From IMG/VR virus record IMGVR_UViG_3300033150_003044, positions 1-22,200 of that record: a stretch of 22,200 nt of DNA; one strand, given 5' to 3'. The notes under the pieces were generated by a model. That model ran no database searches. It was not told the origin of the DNA and saw nothing but the letters and a program-made list of their open reading frames with translations. The position numbers were made by a program, and so were the translations under genes. Shown here one piece after another: positions 6,191 to 17,300 of the stretch. The number at the start of each line of letters is the position of its first letter. The stretch's first letter is position 1. This DNA is from a virus.

Positions 6191-6205
6191 CCGCCCGACG
6201 GGCGG
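6191..6205 (+). other. Hairpin between tailspike and nozzle genes
   Basis: ccgccc (6191-6196) and gggcgg (6200-6205) form a 6-bp stem with a 3-base loop, followed by a mildly T-rich stretch (tgttcgtgttacttc). It could be a weak terminator or a processing site in the 85-bp gap. The nozzle start that follows has only a weak ribosome site. Confidence 0.35.
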
Positions 6206-6244
6206 TGTTCGTGTTACTTCAGGATTGGAATCGGAAACTAGCCC

Positions 6245-8740
6245 ATGAACGTCGCACCGGTCATTCGTTCGTTCAACGCCGGAGAGCTGAGCCCGCTCTT
6301 GGACGGGCGCAGCGACCTGGCGAAGTACCAGGCGGGCTGTCGCATCCTGAAGAACATGCTGCCGACGCCCTACGGCGCGGCCGTGCGCCGTCCGGGCACG
6401 AAGTTCGTCGGCAAGTTGGGATTGGCCAACGCTGCGACGCGCATCGTTCCGTTCATGTACTCTACGGACGAGGTCTATATCTTGGTGTTTGTAGACGGGT
6501 ACATGCACGTGGCGGTCGCGGGCGACAATCCCAGGATGCTGGGCTGGGTGATTGACGACCTCCCCGCCTGGTCGCCGGGCAACACCTACTACGAGGGGGA
6601 GGTCGTCAAGGATGGCGGGCTTGCATACATCTGCGTCGTGGAGGAGACGTCGGGCACGACGAATCCCGGCTCCAGCTCCGACTGGCTCGACCTGTCAAGC
6701 GATGAACATGTCCAGGACCCTGGCGCACTGACGCAATACGATCGATGGCTGTACACGATTCCGACGCCGTACACGGACAGCGACCTGGCCGACCTGCAGT
6801 ACGCTCAGATCAACGACGTGATGTGGCTGGTGCACGCCAACCATCCCGTGCACAAGCTCATGCGGTATGCCGAAGACCGTTGGGTGTTGTCGGAGGTCGG
6901 GACGGTCGGCGGGCCGTTCGCGCCGGAGAACGACGACGAAACGATCACGCTGGCCTGCAGCGTGACGACCGGTACGGGGACGTTGACGGCGTCGAGCGGC
7001 ATCTTCACCGAGGCCATGGTCGGATCCCTGATGCGGCTGAGCCACTACCGTGCGCCCAACGCGGGCCATTCGTTTGTGTCGGCCGCCAACTGGTCCACAG
7101 GTGCGCCGCACACCACGGCCGAGCTGCGCGTTGTCAACGGCTACGAGGTGATCACGCATGGGACCTGGACCGGGTCGGTGTGGATTCAGGAGCGCATCGG
7201 GGCTGACGGTGACTGGGAAAACGTGCGGATGCTGTCGAGCAACGACGACAAAAACTACCTGATCACCGAGGATGCCGACGAGCCGAACCTCTACGTGCGG
7301 GCACATAGCGAAGCCAACCTGGACGCGTCATTCGGCATCAAGATTTCCAGCCTGGGCAACCGTGTCGACGGGATCGTCAAGATCACCGGCTACACCAGCC
7401 CGACCCAGGTCGCTGTCGACGTCGTGGAGGACCTGTACAGCACCGACCCGACACCGCACTGGGCCGAGGGAGCCTGGAACGGCCGGCGGGGGTATCCGGC
7501 TGCCATCGAGATCAGCGCCAATCGTCTGGTCTTTGGCGGCACGCCGGCCCAGCCGCAGACGGTCTGGCGGTCGGCCGTGGACGACTATACGAACTTCCGG
7601 ACCGGGACACGGGACGACGACTCGGACAGCTACACGCTGGCCTCGGGCACGCAGAACGGCATCCGATGGATCAAGGCGTTCGGCTCGGCCCTGGTCATCG
7701 GCACGCGGGGCGGTGAGCACATCCTGCGCCCGGCCGAGGGCGAGGTCCTGACGGCCACGAACCTGGACCAGGAGCAGCAGTCCAGCTACGGCAGCGCCGC
7801 CATCCAGGCGGTCATGCTGCACGACGCGGTGTTCTTCGTCGAGCGGGACGGCGACGGCGTGCGGGCCATGAAGTACCGGTTCGAGACGGACAGCTACGCC
7901 GCCCAGGACGCGACGATCCTGGCCGAGCACATCGCCGAGGTCGGGATCCGCTCGATTGCGGTCCAGACCCAGCCCATGGGCATCCTGTGGTGCGTCCTGA
8001 ACGACGGGACGCTGGCGTCCCTGACCTACGAGCCGTTCCACGACGTGCAGGCCTGGAGCCGCCACGACACGCAGGGGACCATCCTTGGCGTCGCCGTTGT
8101 GCCAACAACGAGTGAGGACCAAGTGTGGCTGGCGGTCGAACGAGCCATCGACAAGGACGATCCGCCGAACACGGCTGTCCTGCTCGAATACCTCGGTCCG
8201 CTAAAGAACAACACGGACATCGACCTGGTCTGCTGTGTAGACTCGGCAATGGAATACCATAGTGCAACGACGCCAAAAACCACCTTGCGGCTGGCTCGGC
8301 ACATCCGGGTATGGACAATCGACGTCCTGGCCGACGGTGTGGTCTACAAAGACCTCCCGGTCGACGCCTACGGTGACATCTCATTGCCGCAGTCTGCCGA
8401 GGCCAAGAACGTGGTAGGGGGCCTGCCGTTCGAGTCCATCCTGTGCCCCATGCGGGCGGATTTCTCGGCCCGGGTGGGCGACACGTCGGGCCGGGTGCAG
8501 CGGGCCTACGAGGTGGCCGTCAGCCTGCACGAGACCCAGAAGCCCGCCGTGGGGACCGTGGAGGGATCGTACCGCGACGTCGTCCTGGGCGCGGATGCCG
8601 AGGCCCTGTGGTCCGGCGTGCACGTCGAGCCCGTGGGCGACGAGTTCGACCGCGAGGGCCGGTTCTACGTCGTCCAGCGGAACCCGTTGCCGTTGACGGT
8701 TCGCAGCCTGGCCCTGCACCTGGAGTTCGCCGATGCCTGA
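6245..8740 (+). CDS. Tail nozzle / tail tubular protein B (T7 gp12-like)
   Basis: This 831-residue protein is the expected nozzle of the short tail, bound below the gp11-like adaptor. T7 gp12 is of similar size. The N-terminus is diagnostic of the large podovirus nozzle family: PVIRSFNAGELSPLLDGRSDL (residues about 5-25), then GCRILKNMLPTPYGAAVRRPGTKFVG. Further conserved-looking parts are ANRLVFGGTPAQPQTVWRS and the beta-rich C-terminal half with SLTYEP, expected for a propeller. Residues about 109-150 (AWSPGNTYYEGEVVKDGG...SSDWLDL) resemble a CBM5/12-like carbohydrate-binding fold inserted in the N-terminal region, and residues about 240-370 form another beta-rich insertion. No strong Shine-Dalgarno is seen before the ATG. 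The stop overlaps the next start by 8 bases, which suggests coupling to the ejection genes. Confidence 0.82.
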   Translation: MNVAPVIRSFNAGELSPLLDGRSDLAKYQAGCRILKNMLPTPYGAAVRRPGTKFVGKLGLANAATRIVPFMYSTDEVYILVFVDGYMHVAVAGDNPRMLGWVIDDLPAWSPGNTYYEGEVVKDGGLAYICVVEETSGTTNPGSSSDWLDLSSDEHVQDPGALTQYDRWLYTIPTPYTDSDLADLQYAQINDVMWLVHANHPVHKLMRYAEDRWVLSEVGTVGGPFAPENDDETITLACSVTTGTGTLTASSGIFTEAMVGSLMRLSHYRAPNAGHSFVSAANWSTGAPHTTAELRVVNGYEVITHGTWTGSVWIQERIGADGDWENVRMLSSNDDKNYLITEDADEPNLYVRAHSEANLDASFGIKISSLGNRVDGIVKITGYTSPTQVAVDVVEDLYSTDPTPHWAEGAWNGRRGYPAAIEISANRLVFGGTPAQPQTVWRSAVDDYTNFRTGTRDDDSDSYTLASGTQNGIRWIKAFGSALVIGTRGGEHILRPAEGEVLTATNLDQEQQSSYGSAAIQAVMLHDAVFFVERDGDGVRAMKYRFETDSYAAQDATILAEHIAEVGIRSIAVQTQPMGILWCVLNDGTLASLTYEPFHDVQAWSRHDTQGTILGVAVVPTTSEDQVWLAVERAIDKDDPPNTAVLLEYLGPLKNNTDIDLVCCVDSAMEYHSATTPKTTLRLARHIRVWTIDVLADGVVYKDLPVDAYGDISLPQSAEAKNVVGGLPFESILCPMRADFSARVGDTSGRVQRAYEVAVSLHETQKPAVGTVEGSYRDVVLGADAEALWSGVHVEPVGDEFDREGRFYVVQRNPLPLTVRSLALHLEFADA

Positions 8741-9191
8741 CGTGCGGATCATCCCATTCAAGGCCGAGCACTACCTGGCCCTGCTGGAGCAGGCGGACGT
8801 GGGCCCCCTGGCCAAGTCCAAGGCGTTCGTTCAGGAGCTGGAGGCCAACGAGGGCTACGCCTACACGGCCCTGGCCGGCGAGACGGTCATCGGCTGCGGC
8901 GGCGTCAAACCGTTCTGGCCGGGCGTCGGGGAGGCGTGGGCCGTCTACCCGAACGACCGGAAGGAGTACGCCATGGCCATCGCCAAGCAAACACGACTGG
9001 GCTTGATGTTCTTGATGCAGGAGCACAAGCTGCGTCGCGTCCAGGCCGTCGTACCCGTGACGTACGCGGTCGGCATGCGGTTCGTGCGGTGGCTGGGGTT
9101 CGAGATGGAGGGCCGCATGCGCGGCTACATGCCGGACGGCGGCGACGCCTATATGTACGCTTTGGCCACCGGGAGGGACGACCATGCTTGA
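8733..9191 (+). CDS. GNAT-like protein, gp13 position
   Basis: This 152-residue protein has the shape of a GCN5-type acetyltransferase: an N-terminal FKAEHYLALL, a central strand pair ETVIGCGGVKPFWPGVGEAW, a helix AMAIAKQTRLGLMFLMQEHKL, and the C-terminal strand-helix-strand FVRWLGFEMEGRMRGYMPDGGDAYMYAL. Such GNAT-like proteins are common between nozzle and internal core genes in podoviruses, at the place of T7 gp13. The usual acetyl-CoA loop (Q/RxxGxG/A) is not clear, so it may be a structural or degenerate member rather than an active enzyme. The gene overlaps both neighbours (8 bases each), indicating strong translational coupling within the ejection gene set. Confidence 0.75.
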   Translation: MPDVRIIPFKAEHYLALLEQADVGPLAKSKAFVQELEANEGYAYTALAGETVIGCGGVKPFWPGVGEAWAVYPNDRKEYAMAIAKQTRLGLMFLMQEHKLRRVQAVVPVTYAVGMRFVRWLGFEMEGRMRGYMPDGGDAYMYALATGRDDHA

Positions 9192-9684
9192 AGCGGCCAT
9201 GATTGCCGGGATCGTCGGCGGGGTCACGTCGGCCGTCGGGGCCTATCGGCAAGGTCAGGCGGCCCAGGCCCAAGCCAAACAGGAAGCCCTGTGGCACGAG
9301 TACAACGCGGAATTGAGCCGCAAGCAGGCCCTCGAGGCCGAGCAGCAGGCCCTGGCCGAGGCCCGCCGGCAGAAGCGGGCCGCCGACGAACAGATGGCAC
9401 GGATGCGTGCGGCCTACGGGGCCTCCGGGGTGCTCATGAGCGAAGGCTCGCCGCTTCGGGTCCTGGAGCAGTCGGCGGCCGATGCGGTCCTCGACCGCCT
9501 GAACCTCCTGCGTCGCGGGCGCCTGTCGAGCGACCAGTACATGGCCCAGGCGGCCCTGGACACCGGCCAGGCGGGCCTGTCGCTGATGCGCGGGCGGGCC
9601 GCCAAGCGCGCCTCGCGGTGGCGGACCGGATCGACGCTCCTGAGCGGCCTGAGCAGTAGTCTGACGAACTACTACAGAGGATAA
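9184..9684 (+). CDS. Internal virion protein, gp14-like
   Basis: This 166-residue protein is a candidate for the outer-membrane pore part of the DNA ejection conduit. Like T7 gp14 it starts with a Gly/Ala-rich hydrophobic helix (AAMIAGIVGGVTSAVGAY), followed by a long charged Gln/Ala/Glu coiled coil (residues about 23-75). After that comes a short conserved-type motif YGASGVLMSEGSPLRVLEQSAADAVLDRLNLLRRG. The C-terminus SSLTNYYRG is typical of such proteins. The start overlaps the GNAT-like gene, with GGGAGGG upstream. Function rests on this pattern and on position before two larger internal proteins. Confidence 0.75.
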   Translation: MLEAAMIAGIVGGVTSAVGAYRQGQAAQAQAKQEALWHEYNAELSRKQALEAEQQALAEARRQKRAADEQMARMRAAYGASGVLMSEGSPLRVLEQSAADAVLDRLNLLRRGRLSSDQYMAQAALDTGQAGLSLMRGRAAKRASRWRTGSTLLSGLSSSLTNYYRG

Positions 9685-9687
9685 GCC

Positions 9688-11373
9688 ATGCCGCGCATTC
9701 AACCGTACAAACCGCAGGTCAGCCCCGCCGCGGGTGTCGGGGCCGTGCGTGCGAATCCCGCGGCCATGAGCGATGCAGGAGCCGAACGGCTCGGCCGGGG
9801 CATGATGATCGCGGGCCGGGCCTTGAATCAGGTGGCGGATGACCTGGATGTGTTGCAGGGCTACATGGACCGTGTGGAGTTGAGCGAGGCTGCGCGTCGC
9901 CGCGACGAGCTGATGGTGGACACGTTCAGGCGCATCGCCGAGGAGCCGGACTACACACAGCATGAACGCATGTTCCACGAGGCCCTGGCCCAGCTTGACG
10001 AGCTCGGGCCCAAGAGTCGTCGGGCCGCGAACGCCTATCGCCTGCAAAACAACGACCTTCAAGCCTACTGGAAGTCCAAGCTCAACAGCCTGACCACGAG
10101 CCGCAAGATTCGCGTGATCGCGGCCGAGAACACCGTGGACGAGGAGCGTGGCGCCGAAATGCTCCGGGACGCGATCCGGGAGGGCCGCGAGGACGACGCC
10201 GTGCTGGCCAGGCAGCGGGCCCTGGACGCGATCGCCCGCAGCGAAGAGATGGGCCTGTACACGCCCAAGCAGGCCCAGGCGGCCCGCGAGAAGCTCGACC
10301 TGATCGAGTCCCGCGAACGGGCCTGGACGACCGCCTTGGGAGCCGAGAGCCTGGACGAAGGTCTGGCCGCGATCCGTGGGGCTGAGGGGCTGTCCGCGCG
10401 GGAGAAGGAGGCCCTCGAGAACGGCTTCCGCACGGAGTGGAACCGCCGCCAGGCCGACGCCCGCATCGCGAAGCTGCAGGCCGCCGAGCAGGCCGAGGCG
10501 GAGATCTTCCAGAAGCTGGTCGACGGGTCACTGCAGATGGCGGACATCAGCAGTTTCGTCGAATCCGGCGTGGTCGATGCCGAGACGGGCTACCGGTGGA
10601 CCCAGCGCCTGGCGGCTTACCAGGAGGCCCGGGCCAAGGGCGAGCGGGATCCCTTCCTGGTCACGGATCCGCGGGTCGAACTGAAGCTTCGTCTGGCGAT
10701 CCTGAACGGCGAAGAAGTCACGCCGCAGGCCATCTACGACGTTGTCGGCAAGGGCCTGTCGCTGCAGACGGCCAACACCCTGGTCAACACCCTCGAAGAG
10801 CGTCGCAGCAAGCGGGCGGCAGCCGAGCGCGTCGTCTTCGACCGGCCCGTGGTCAAGCGGGCCCTGGAGCAGATCGAGGCCCGCCGTCGTGCCGGGTATT
10901 TTTGGATCACGGGCGGCGGCGACGAAGACGACTGGAAGGACAAGGACTTCGAGGCGATCCGGGTTAACGACGCGGCCTACAACAACATCCTGAGCGATTT
11001 CGAGGCCTGGTGCCGCGAGAACCCGGACGCCACGGACTCGGACGTGTACGCCAAGCTCGAATCCCTGCTGTATCCGCAGATCCAAAAAGACGCCGTGGAC
11101 AAGGTGTCGCTGACGTTCGGCGACGCGGCCTGGCTGGCGGTTTCGCCGTTGATCGGCGGCGGTCGGCTGTTGTGGAAGCGGTGGAGGGCCCGCAGTCCGG
11201 AAGTGTCGGCAGCGGAGTACTGGCAGGGCCTGGGCAAGAGCAACCTGGCCAGGGACGTCATCGCCAACCTGGGCCCGGCCGAGCGGGTGTTGTGGGAACA
11301 ATACAAGGCACGCGGCGGAACCCCGGAAGGCTTCGTGAAGATACTGCAGGAGCAGCATGGGCAACAAGACTGA
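9688..11373 (+). CDS. Internal virion protein, gp15-like
   Basis: This 561-residue, mostly helical and strongly charged protein lies where T7 gp15 would, between gp14-like and gp16-like genes. The N-terminus (MPRIQPYKPQVSPAAGVGAVRANP) is of the short, Pro-rich kind seen in such proteins. After it come long helices (AERLGRGMMIAGRALNQVADDLDVLQGYMD and beyond) with TPR-like alternation of Ala/Leu and charged residues to about residue 330. No membrane span or enzyme motif is visible. AGAGGA precedes the ATG. It should form the periplasmic tube of the ejectosome with its neighbours. The 3' end overlaps the giant gene by 17 bases. Family assignment is by architecture and position, not by a signature motif. 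Confidence 0.7.
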   Translation: MPRIQPYKPQVSPAAGVGAVRANPAAMSDAGAERLGRGMMIAGRALNQVADDLDVLQGYMDRVELSEAARRRDELMVDTFRRIAEEPDYTQHERMFHEALAQLDELGPKSRRAANAYRLQNNDLQAYWKSKLNSLTTSRKIRVIAAENTVDEERGAEMLRDAIREGREDDAVLARQRALDAIARSEEMGLYTPKQAQAAREKLDLIESRERAWTTALGAESLDEGLAAIRGAEGLSAREKEALENGFRTEWNRRQADARIAKLQAAEQAEAEIFQKLVDGSLQMADISSFVESGVVDAETGYRWTQRLAAYQEARAKGERDPFLVTDPRVELKLRLAILNGEEVTPQAIYDVVGKGLSLQTANTLVNTLEERRSKRAAAERVVFDRPVVKRALEQIEARRRAGYFWITGGGDEDDWKDKDFEAIRVNDAAYNNILSDFEAWCRENPDATDSDVYAKLESLLYPQIQKDAVDKVSLTFGDAAWLAVSPLIGGGRLLWKRWRARSPEVSAAEYWQGLGKSNLARDVIANLGPAERVLWEQYKARGGTPEGFVKILQEQHGQQD

Positions 11374-14300
11374 CAACACCATCCGGTTGGAATGGCCCCG
11401 GCAGGCGGCGGGCAATCCGCCGGAGGAGGTACGCCTGCGCGACCTGCAGGAGCCCCGGGCAGCCGATCCGACCGATGTGCCGCCGGTGACGCCGTTGCAA
11501 CAGACGCGCGCCCCGGTGGCTCCGGGGCCACAAGACCCGGACGCCTGGCTGCGTGAACAACTCGGGGGCAAGGAGGATCCCGATCAGTGGCTGGTCACCG
11601 CGTATCGCCGACTCCAGACCAGGCGAGCCTTAATGGCAGTCTGGCAGGCGTCATTCTTCGATACGGGCCTGTGGAAGAAGCTCCAGGAGTCGGTCGAGGC
11701 CGAGCGGTCCCTCTACGGGGACGAGGACCCCAGCCGGGGCCCGGCCCTCTCGAAGGAATCCCTGCTTGCGCAGGTTCGGGACAGGACCTGGCCCGAGATG
11801 GTCTTGGCCGAACACCGGGACCTGTATGATGCGCTGAGCCCGTGGAAAGCCGAGGCAACGCCGAAGCACACGCCCGGCGTGCGTGCCACCAACGTCCTGT
11901 ACCTGTCCCAGTTGGCCGACCTGGACATGGAGCAGGCCGAGGTGGTCTACGACGACCTGGTGCGCCACCTGTGGGGCGGCCGGCAGCCCAAGGATATCCG
12001 GCCCCTGACCCGATGGATTCGCCGCGCGTACACGGATCACTGGATGCGCCGGAACGGGATCAACCCGGTTTTATTCCGTGCCGCGACGCGGTTGGCCACG
12101 GGCGACGGCAGCGTCGACTGGAATCACGTCCTGGAGAACATCCCGGACGAGGCGAAACCGGAGTTTTTGAACTACGTGATGATGGTCACGCCCCCGAAGG
12201 ACCGGTCGTTCGGCCGCAAGCTGGTCGACCAGTTCATGCGCGGTGTGTGGCGGTCGGCGGCCAACGTGCGGGATTTTGCAGTGGCCGACGAACCACTCCT
12301 GTCGCCGGAGGTTCGGCAGCGGTACGAGACCCTGCGTTCCGAATGGGAAGCCGAGCACGACAAGTCGCTGCCGGATGTCGACCTGTTGTGGTCGGTCATG
12401 GGTTCGTGGCACCCGTTGGTCGACTCGTCCGTGATCCGCGAACAGGCGGGGATCACCGAAGAGCAGGAGAACGCGGCGTACGCGTTGTATCAGCAGGCCA
12501 TCCACCAGGTCGCCGATGCCCGTGCGTTTCAGCGCGAGACCGTCGAGGCCACGTGGCAGGCCGACCCGATCGAGGGTGAAGGGCTGCTGCAAAGGGCCGC
12601 GATCGGCACGGCCGGCCTGCTCCCGAACGTGGCCGGCTCGGCGGCCGCCGGAATCGGCACGGCGGGGGTCGGGACGGCGGCTTATTGGTACGTCCAGGTC
12701 GCCCCCGACATGTACTTCAATCTGCGAGAGTTGGGTTTCGACGACGAGACGGCACGCGGTGTCTCGTCGGTCGCGGCCATCCCGGTCGCACTCATCAATA
12801 CGTTGCAGGTCCGGCAACTGGCCAAGCTCGGTCCGGCGGCCCGCGAGACGGCCGGGCGTGCCGCCGAACGCGGCATCCTGCGATACCTGGGCTCCAAGGC
12901 GGCCGACGCCGTCAAGACCTACGGCGAGGAGATGGCCGAGGAGACGCTGGAGGCCGTCGTCGACGGCATGGCCGTCGCCGTGGCCGATGCCCTGAGCGAG
13001 ACGAATCCGGAAATCGACTGGCTCAACGATGTCATCAAGCCGGAGATCGAGGGCCTGAAAGAGGCCGCCCTGGCGATGCCCCTGCTGGTCGCCGGTGGCA
13101 AGGGCGTCGAAATCACGTCCGAAGCCCGCATGATCAACGAGATCCGGCAGGCCACGGGAATGACCCCACCGCAGGCCCGCGGCGTGATCGAAGCCATGCG
13201 GCAGAACAAGCCGTTCGTGTTTATCCCGAACCGCGTCTGGGCGAGCATGAGCCGGGCGGACAAGGACGCGGTCCTGAAGGCCTTCGGCTCGTCGGACGCC
13301 AAGGAGCAGTCCCGCATTCTTCGGGAGGTGTCCGAGCGGTACCTGGCCGAGAACTATGCCAAGGCCGAACAGACCGTCAAGGCCATCCTGGAAGCCAACG
13401 GAGTAGAGGGTGTCACGGTCGAAGGGGCCGAGTTGGGCAAGCAGGGTGACGAGCTGGTGATGGGGGCCACCGGCCTGAACGAAAAGGGCCGGTTGGTCGT
13501 TCGCCTGGCGTTCTCGGGGTACGATCCGCAGACCCGTGCGTTCATGACGACGATCCCGGAAGGAGTGGCCGGGCCGGACACACAGACGGGGGCTCACGAG
13601 GCGTTTCACGTTTTGGAGGCCGTCTTGGACCCTGACGAGCTGGCCGTGATCGACGCCCACTTCAAGGGGGACCGGGAAGCAGCGGCACGGGCGTTCGGGA
13701 GATTCGTGGCCGAGTACCGGGGCGAAGTCCAGGCGGACGCCTTGGCCAAGGCCTGGGCCAAGGCCGCGGACCTCCTGGCCAAGGTCAAGGCGGCCTTCGT
13801 CGTCAGGCAATTCCGCAGCTATGCGGATGTGTTCAGGGCCATGGTGGAGGGTCGGGTCAAGAAGGGTCGGGCGGACACGGCCAAACCGTCCCGGCAGGGC
13901 GGGCCGCAATACGGCAGGATTCCCGGCAAGCCGATCCGGTTTGGATCGCAGGCCGCTACGGAAATCCAAGGCGTCGCAGAACCCCGACAGGCCGAGCCTG
14001 TCCCGGAAGTCGAGAGGGCCGCGGCGACCGAAGCTGCCACCGAGGCTGAACCCGTTGGGCCCGAACCCGGTCCGGAGAGCGAGCAGGCAACCGAGGCTGG
14101 GCCGCAAGCCGCGTTCGAGACGCAGGCGGCCGTGATGGAAGCTCCGCTGGCCCAGGCCGAGCAGCAAGGCGAACCGGAACGCCCGGCGGACGCGGGCATG
14201 GAGGCCCCGCCGCCTGCTGAACAGCCGGTCGCCGCCGCGGTCGCCGAGCCGCAGGCCGTCCTGGGGGCGGAGCCCCAACAAGAGCCGCAGGCAGAAGGGG

Positions 14301-17300
14301 AGCCGGAGCCACAGCCCGAATCGGAACCGTTGCCGATCAAAGACGAGCCCCTGAGCGAGGGCAAGCGCAGGTATCTCCTGGGCCGGGTGAGCCGGGAGAT
14401 CAGGGAGCACCCGCTGTATCAGCAATACGTCTTGACTGCGGCTGAGAACCTGGAAGAAATATACGACATCGCCGGCGGCTCGGTCGACTGGAACCGCGGT
14501 GAAGTGCGCGACAGGGTGGATGGCCTGCCACCGCACAAAAAGGCGCTCCTCCGCAGGCGCATGCCCCAGATCAGAAAAGGATTCAGCATAGCGGACTGGG
14601 ACACGGTCGCGGACTGGCTTCTGGAACGCTTCGGCATCGAGATCCGCGGTGAAGACGAGATGGTCGAATGGGTCCTCGACCTGAGCGAGAAGCTGAAGAA
14701 GGATCGGTCTGGAATCTACGTGAACCTGTTGGGCGAGGCGGTCAAGCACGATCCGTATTTTACCTGGCTGGTCGAGCAACGGGAAAACCTGCAATGGAAG
14801 GGGGAGGGGACGTCGACCACAAATCCGTATGCGCTCAAGGAGAAGGCCGAGACGTACCGGGCCGCCGCCGAGAAGGTCACGGATCCCAAAGAGGCCGAAG
14901 TCCTGCGACGCACGGCGAACCGGCTGGAACGCGAGGCGTTCAGGGGTTACCCGGAGCTGGAGCAGGATCTTGTGGTTGCGGACGACGTGGATTTCACGGA
15001 AGCCGACACCTGGATCGAGCCGGAGGACGCTCCCTTGCCGGAGACGCCGGACGACGGGATCCCGTTCGAGCGGCGTCGGCAAGCCCTGTGGGAGGCGTTC
15101 GGCGACAAGGCTAAAGAGGCCGTGCGTGCGGCTGAGACGGCGGCGGACATCCTCAAGGCGAGTATGCGGGAGGGGCAGAAGCTTGGAGCCGAGCCCTGGC
15201 AGACGGTGGACCTGGCGACCCGCGCCATGCGGAGTAAGGGCGTTCCGTACACGGTGTACGCCGACGCAGACGGCCGGGCCCACATCGAGACCGAATCGGG
15301 GATCCGGCCGATTTCCGGTGGGCCCGGTCGGCCGCAAGGCCTGCGACCCGTTCAGGCGTTCGATGGACAATCGGCCGTGGCGTTGGAATACGAAGCCGTC
15401 GGCGGTGTCTGGCCGGTACGCCCTGCTGCGTTCGAGACGCGGCCTGCGGAGTTTTTCGCAAGCCGCGAAGATTTCCAGAAGGCGGTAGCCTACGCCATGC
15501 TGGATGCGGCACGCGCCCGGGTGCAGGCCCGGAGCGATCTGCGGCGGATCCGGCAGGCCCAGGTTCGGCCCCTGAAGCGCAGTATCCGGGTCCGGGTCCG
15601 GGAGGTCACGGGCAAGACCAAAATCGGTGACCTGTACTACGAAGAGGAAGCCCTGCGCCAGGCCCTCCGCAAGGCGGCACGGGCCGCCCGGTCGGCCTAC
15701 GCAGCCGGTCGGCGTGACCAGGCCGAGAAGGAGCGTCAACGTCGCCGGGCCCTTACCAAGAAGCGCAAGGCCGTCCGCGAGGCCAAGGCACGTATGCGAA
15801 AGGCCGTGCAGGCCTTGACCGCCCCGATCCCCGGAAACGTCCACTGGAGCTACCGGGAGGCGATCTCGGCCCTGACGGCCGGGATCGACCTGCACCGTCG
15901 GGCCGAGAAGACCCTGCACGCCCGCCAGCGGACGGCCGAATACCTGAAGCGCCATCCTGAGAAGATCGCCGAGGTCCCGCGCAAGGTCCTGGAGGCGATC
16001 CAGAGCAAGCCCCTGAACGACTACAGCCTGGAACAGCTGGAGGCGTTGGCCGCGGAACGGCAACGGCTCATCAAGCTGGGCCGGTTGAAGTACGATCTGT
16101 GGATCAAACACCGCAAGCGGGTCGATGAGCGGCTCCGCCACGCCGCCATCGATGCCATCACCGAAGGCCGCGGCGTTCAGGTACGGCAAGGGGTGGTTGT
16201 CGGACCCGCGGCCGAAACCCTCGCGGACAGGGCCAAGAAGACCAAGGCCAAAATCGACGCAGCGACCCTGCGTCCTGTGCGGCTGTTTGACATGCTGGAG
16301 CACGGCCACGGCACGTTCGACGGCCCGATCACGCGCATGTTGTACGATCAGGTCAAGCAGGCGAAGGCCAAGAAGCTCCGATGGGTGGATCGCCGAACGG
16401 CCGAGCTGGTCGTGGCCATGGAGTCCCTGGGCATCACCTGGCGGCAGTTGACGGCGCCGGTTCATCTGCCGGATGTGCCGACGGCCCAGGGGCAATGGAC
16501 CCTGCAACGCATGATCGGCGTGTATGTGTACCATCAGAATGCGCGGGCCGACGCCGCCTTGCGTTTCGGCAACCGGCTGAGCGAATCCCAGATACGGGCC
16601 ATCATCGACCGCCTGACGCCGAGCCAGAAGGCCCTGGGCGACTGGATCATTGCGGCCTGTGAATGCCGCAAAGGCCCTTTGTTCCGGGCGGTGGCCGAGA
16701 CGACGAACGTCGTGCCTGAAGAAGAGGAAAACTACGCCCCGATGCGGCGCGTGAATGCCGAGTTCGGCACGCCGGAGGAACAGTTGATCACGGAGATCGA
16801 GCACCGGGCGGCCCTGAAGAAGGGGTACGCGGACCGGGGGTTCAGCTATGCACGCAAAGACATCCCGGCCGAGTTCCAGTCGCCGATCGACCTGGACGTG
16901 GTCAAGATTTTCATCCAGCAGGTGGACGTGCAGGAGCATTTCATCGCCCTGGCCCCCGTGGTCAACCGGCTGCATCGCGTGTTCCAGAGCCCGGAGGTCC
17001 GCACGGCCATCAAGCAACAGTTCGCAGACGCGTTCAACAAGGCCGTCCGGGACTACATCAACCGCGTGGCGAATCCGAACATCTACAAGACCTACGGCGA
17101 CCTGGACAACCTGTCGCGTTGGCTGCGGCGCAACGTGGCCACGGCCTACCTGAGCTTCAACGTGTTGACCTGGGCCAAGCAGTTACCGTCCCTGGCCCTG
17201 TACCTGCGCGACGCGGGGGTCGGGCACCTGTTGGCCTCGGCCCTGGAGTTCGCCAGAGGCCCGCGAGCCCTGATGGAGACGGTGGCCAAGAAGGACCCTA

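Noticed and set aside
12071-17017. A very long open frame on the minus strand (about 1648 codons) opposite the giant protein gene
   Set aside because: It mirrors the codon structure of the + strand gene in GC-rich DNA, has a low-complexity His/Arg/Leu/Asp-rich product with no domain, and would contradict the clear motifs and overlaps of the + strand frame.
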